A DNA stretch of 64,000 nt from Brassica napus (Eukaryota; Streptophyta; Magnoliopsida; Brassicales; Brassicaceae). This document shows positions 59,994 to 64,000 of this stretch, one piece after another. Under the pieces are notes generated by a model that had not been told where the DNA came from, ran no database searches, and saw nothing but the letters and a program-made list of their open reading frames with translations. The DNA lies in assembly GCF_020379485.1 (NCBI RefSeq), contig NC_063452.1, positions 29,642,770-29,706,769 on the forward strand, given 5' to 3'. Each line of letters starts with the position of its first letter. Positions within the stretch are counted from its first letter, which is position 1. Both the position numbers and the translations under genes were made by a program.

Positions 59994-62488
59994 ATGGATC
60001 ATCCGAAAGAAGGTTCCGGGGAATCCGGGATGCCTCCCTCTGCTTCTGGAGCTAAACTACTGAAAGTTAAGCAAGAAATCGGAGCCAAGATGAGGAAGGG
60101 GAAAAAGACAGCCAGGGAGGCAATCGCGACCAGAGTTTCTAAACGGAAGAAGAAAGACGATTCTAGTGGGAGCAGTCCTCACTCGCCTTCGTTGCTGAAA
60201 AATCAAGACGTGGTTAACCTCATGGTTCAAGCTCTCGCCCAAAAGGAGCTTGGCCGTGCCTGTAATTCTGACGAAACCCCCGAGACCGCTCCGGAGGGTT
60301 GGTTCTGTTGCCATGAGAAGTACATCTCCAAGTCTCACTTGAGATTTCCTCTTCCGACCCTACTGCTTGATCTACTAGATCATTATCAGTTAGCCCTTTC
60401 CCAACTCTGTCCCTCGGTTATCCGGGTGATAAACGGCTTTATCACTAGGTCCAAAGAGGAGGGGGTTAGCGTCGGTCTTACCGAACTTATGAGCCTCTTT
60501 TCCCTGAAGGAAAGCGCCTCTAAGGAGGGTGGTACCGGGACCTACTACCTCCCTAGTCGTCCCAATCATGTTATCTTCAGATTCTCTAGTAGTGATGATG
60601 ACTGGAGGAAGAAGTATTTTTACGTTAAAGTTGATCCTTCGACGGTTCCTGTGGGTCGGAACCTTAGGGTCACTTGGACTAATCCATCTGGTTAGGAATT
60701 CTAGGGATATTTTTTTTGTTTTATTCATTTATGGCCGAGTAACCTTTTGCTCTGATTTACTTGCAGAAATCGAAGATCCCCCGAAGCTCTCTACCAAGCT
60801 CACCAGGGCTCTATACCGCAAGTTGCAACAGAGTCCCTGTACCTGGGTGGCCTACACCACTTCTCGAATAAGTGCAGCCAGATTCCCAGATACCTACAAC
60901 GCCTCTTTCCAAGATCCCATTCCTGCTGAGAACCTTGAGAGTGAGTTCTTGTCAGAACCTTTTCAATGATTTTATCGCTTTGAAGTTTTTAAACTTAAGG
61001 ATTTCCATTGTTCCAGTTTCGGCAGGCGATTCGGTTGTATCGATCTCAACTGGTGCTAGTGCTTCGGGAACTGAAAAGTCTCAGCCAGGTGACATGACTC
61101 TGCGACCGTCATTCCGTTCTAGGGGTAACCCCTCTAAAGCTGCCAGTGCTTCTCGTGGAAGCGACAGGAACCAAGGAGGATCGTTCCTTATCTCAATGAA
61201 GGAAGTTTTGGACGACGGAGGATCCAAACCTGTTGTCGAGACTACTCCAACTGAGGTTGTAGCTCAGGATGCTGCTCCTCTCCCTGAGGTCCAGGTGCCG
61301 GAGGCTGACTACCAGGCTCCGAAGGGTACCTCTGAGATCGAGCCGTCGAGACACAAGAGGCCCAGGATCGATCAGGGCGGAGCTTCCATCCGTTCTTCTT
61401 CCTCGTCCTCTAGAGGAGGGACTGTTGGGTGGAGCTTTACCCATTCGAAGCCTGGGTCGATCCTGGATGACTCTTGGGGCCTAGCTGCGATAATGAGGCA
61501 CCTGAAGAGCGTGGGATGTCCCCTTCCAGCGCTCAAGGACCTGACTAACCGAGATGAGTATCTCGATATTGCCCACTGTATGGGTCAGGTACGTGATCTC
61601 TATCTGTTATTTGTTTACATTCTTTGGAGACGATGATATATATATATATTTTCTTTGGATTTATTGCAGTTGGCTGGGGCTGTTAACAGGGCCCAGCTCA
61701 GGTTTGAGAATGCTCTGTGTGCTGCCCCCAATGCTGGTGAACTTGCTGAGGTTACCGAGATGGTTAAGGCAGCCAAAACCGATCTTGACCAAGCCCGGGT
61801 TCGAATTTCTGAACTCGAAGCCGAAGTGACGAGGCTAGGCTCGAAGGCCGATGCTCAGCAAGGAGAGATCGAGAGTCAAAAGCTCGATATCCAGGTGAAG
61901 AGCAGGAGGATCAATGATTTAGAGGCTGCTCGAAAGATAGCTGAGCATCAAGTACGTGAGCTCATTGCCTCATCCCGGGATAGCCAGAAGAACAAGGAAG
62001 CTGAAGTCAAGCTGGCTGTCAGGGAAGGGAAGAAAGAAGTCGCCGAAGCTTACGGCAAGATCCTGGTCTGTGTTAAGGAGAAGTTTGCTAGGAAGAAAGA
62101 TGAGGTCGACGCTTTGGTGTACGCTCAGGAGCTCCAAGCTAATGCCGACCTCTTGAAGGATATGCTGAACAACAAGATCCAAAGCGTTGAAGAGGAGTAC
62201 AACCAATTGGTGGCCTTATTACCAGAAGCGACAACTGCGTATGAGAAGGCTCAAGTCTCTGACTTCTCGGTCAGCAAGCTTCCTCTTCCCCAGATCTCGG
62301 AGAGTTCAGGTACTTTCGAGATTAACATGTTTAATCCATCCTTTTCTGGGGAGTATGGCTCTAATTTGGGTTTGATGGCTCCTGACTTAGCTCCAGTCGA
62401 GGCAGCAATAGGAGGTGACGGCAATGTGGTCGATGAGGGAGTTCCTGCCGGTGCTGGTGATCCGATTCAGGAAGAGAAGGAAGATTGA
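59994..62488 (+). CDS. Spliced accessory protein of a Tat-like gypsy element, antisense to pol
   Basis: Four exons join in phase with GT-AG junctions: 59994-60690, 60767-60940, 61017-61588 and 61670-62488, giving 753 residues without a stop. The N-terminus is basic with a nuclear-localisation-like RKGKKTAREAIATRVSKRKK. Residues around 100-235 (EGWFCCHEKYISKSHLRFPL, LSQLCPSVIRVINGFI, GTGTYYLPSRPNH) match the plant family often labelled putative gypsy-type transposon protein. A Ser-rich linker follows in exon 3. Exon 4 begins with a long coiled coil (VTEMVKAAKTDLDQARVRIS onward) and has an acidic tail. It lies between the pol 3' end and the 3' LTR, on the opposite strand. Function is unknown. 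Confidence 0.75.
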
Positions 62489-63571
62489 GAGCTACGGCTC
62501 TTTTAACTTTATGTTTTGTGTTTTTAAGACTTCGGCCTAAGGGCTTTGTTTCGTTATGTTTTGTGACTTAGTGCCTGAGGAGGCCTTTAAACCTTAACGC
62601 TTGCTGGATTTCAATAGCCTGGGGAGGTTTTTAAACCCTTTCTTATGTTTAAATCGTGGCTATTATTTCTGTTTTAAGTTTTTGAACTTAACCTCGTTTC
62701 ATTTAATCATAGTGATTGCGAATCTCAGATGAGTTGTGTGCCGTCATCGTTGAGTCGGATTAGGACCTTTAGTCTTTATTTATGATAAGCATTTAGCTTA
62801 ATGGATATTCGGTCGTGATAACCTTAAAGAGAAGTTCTTGATTTTAGCTCGGGGACCTGAGTCCGATTCGAAAGGTTCTGGGACCTGGTTGTTCAGGTTC
62901 GTAGGAACCTGGATTTAGATTTATAGGGACCTGAGTTAATTCGAAGGACTTCGAGGCCTTTGAAGTTTAACGGATGAAATTGAGGAATTTCAGGATTTTC
63001 CTGATTCTTTAGGATTTTAAGACCTTTCGATTTTGATAAGGGTTTCAAGACCTTTTGGTTTTGATTATGATTTTAGGACCTGGTTGATTGTTAAGGATTT
63101 TGCGGCCTTGCAGTTGTTAAGGATTTTAGGACCTTGTTGATTGTTAAGGATTTTAAGACCTTAGTTTATGTTAAGGATTTTAGGACCTTGCTGATTGTTA
63201 AGGATTTTAAGACCTTAGTTTATGTTAAGGATTTTAGGACCTTAGGTTCAGGTTTTTAGGGACCTGAATGTATTCGAGATTGTTGAGCTTAGGTCCCGAT
63301 TTAGGGGGACCTAAATTTTCTTGGAGGGTTTTAAGACCTTTGATGTTTATGAAACTGAATCAATCGTTTTATTAATATCAGATATCAGAGAATACATGAT
63401 TCAGATTATTTACGCAGTAACTATTTTTAGGCTAAGTGTTCTTGGTAACACCTGCCCCTTTGGCTTAGGTGAGGAGGTTGGTGAGAAGAGGTTGGGGCTG
63501 CACTCATGACGGAGTTGCCTACGTACCCAGTCAAGGGATCAAGCCAAACGTAGTTCAGGGGTTTTAGGTAC
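62489..63571. other. Region between the antisense gene and integrase
   Basis: Probably the 3' UTR of the antisense gene and spacer DNA. It contains many GGACCTGAG/AAGGACCTT-type phrases and a short tandem array (62990-63260). No other coding frame recognised. Confidence 0.6.
62990..63260 (+). repeat. Tandem GTTAAGGATTTTAGGACCTT repeats
   Basis: About eight units of roughly 27 bp (GTTAAGGATTTTARGACCTT plus a 7-base spacer). In the right half, alternating spacers (GCTGATT and AGTTTAT) create a 54-bp higher-order unit present twice. Confidence 0.85.
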
Positions 63572-63976
63572 CTAATGATAGTATCTTTTGAGGTTCGTGG
63601 CATTCCACGATCGGATTTCAGGTACCCCGGTTCGTACCTTCTGGAGTTTGTAAACTCCGGGTCGTACTATGTGGATAATTCGGTAGGGTCCTTCCCAGTT
63701 GGTTCCTAACTTTCCAGCTCCCGGTTCCTTTGTTCCTTCGAACACTTTCCTAAGCACTAGGTCCCCTACGGCGAACTGTCGGGGCCTTACTTTGGAATTG
63801 TAGTGTCGTGCCATTGCTTGCTGATAATTTTGAATGCGAAGCAAGGCTTGGTCTCGTCTTTCCTCGATCAAGTCGAGGCTATCCATCAGGAGCTGGTTAT
63901 TAGCTGCGGGATTTGAGGTGCAGAGCTCCCGTCTGAGGCTACCTGCGGTGGTTTCTGCTGGGACGACAGCTTCCAT
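63572..63976 (-). CDS. Gypsy integrase, C-terminal part
   Basis: Minus-strand frame reading [53 protein letters not shown] and ending [12 protein letters not shown]. This is the conserved C-terminal (GPY/F) end of Tat-lineage gypsy integrase in plants; it ends at the normal stop. The catalytic core lies outside the window. The GPY motif (WEGPYRI) is intact. Open over the visible 134 codons, so this element may be fairly young, but most of it cannot be seen. Confidence 0.8.
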   Translation of the reverse strand: MEAVVPAETTAGSLRRELCTSNPAANNQLLMDSLDLIEERRDQALLRIQNYQQAMARHYNSKVRPRQFAVGDLVLRKVFEGTKEPGAGKLGTNWEGPYRIIHIVRPGVYKLQKVRTGVPEIRSWNATNLKRYYH

Positions 63977-64000
63977 CCCGTAAGCTAAGGAGAAGGGAGT

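Noticed and set aside
1..64000. tRNA, rRNA or CRISPR-type features
   Set aside because: No cloverleaf-like sequence except the degenerate SINE A/B boxes near 50850-50943; no rRNA motifs; CRISPR arrays are not expected in a plant and no regular spacer array was seen.

Overview
This window is plant nuclear DNA from the mustard family (Brassicaceae, probably Brassica or Raphanus). It is AT-rich, its genes have short GT-AG introns, and it is full of CACTA, Helitron, hAT-like, Harbinger, Ty1/copia, Ty3/gypsy and LINE remnants. Four intact host genes form a block matching, by gene content recalled from memory, the Arabidopsis AT4G1104-AT4G1109 region: TBL23 (14138-15776), 3xHMG-box1 (16287-18197), MTSSB (18624-19878), all plus strand, and RDO5 (30604-33297, minus). 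I rebuilt the exons by following reading phase across GT-AG junctions; the four predicted proteins are 423, 454, 216 and 296 residues, all without internal stops. The expected neighbours WRKY41 (between the HMG and MTSSB genes) and GH9C3 (between MTSSB and RDO5) are not visible; about 10.7 kb, mostly retrotransposons, now separates MTSSB from RDO5.

Left flank (1-14137): the end of a CACTA transposon with subterminal repeats; a RING-H2 gene with one frameshift; an unrecognised broken reading frame; a minus-strand chimeric relic (5760-7157) joining exon pieces of two unrelated genes (ERGIC3/ERV46-like cargo receptor and the C-terminus of a PH-RCC1-FYVE-BRX protein); a 4.3-kb Helitron with both ends recognisable (7619-11936); and the 5' end of a copia element.

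Middle (19879-43420): a truncated LTR element whose 1000-bp LTR holds a 177-codon frame; a complete but decayed copia element with a perfect ATTAC target-site duplication (24118-30299); RDO5 with a MITE-like insertion in its second intron; and a second copia element (33882-43420) split by a 3.8-kb PIF/Harbinger transposon with TAA duplications and both of its genes damaged.

Right flank (43421-64000): a second Helitron-like 5' end with a diverged tandem duplication; two hAT-like elements with 8-bp target duplications and CCGAACC-rich arms; a probable retroposon with a 13-bp duplication; a SINE-like unit; a TIR element (52909-54312) filled with about 35 copies of a 27-28-bp minisatellite; a LINE fragment; a rearranged copia array (LTR-internal-LTR-internal); and the 3' part of a Tat-like gypsy element whose integrase end lies on the minus strand while an intact four-exon 753-residue accessory gene lies antisense to it.

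The host genes do not form a pathway. TBL23 belongs to a family of wall polysaccharide O-acetyltransferases, 3xHMG-box1 is a mitotic chromatin protein whose upstream region has three MSA-like motifs, MTSSB acts in mitochondrial DNA maintenance, and RDO5 is a seed-dormancy pseudophosphatase. Family assignments come from reading translations by eye; no database search was run.
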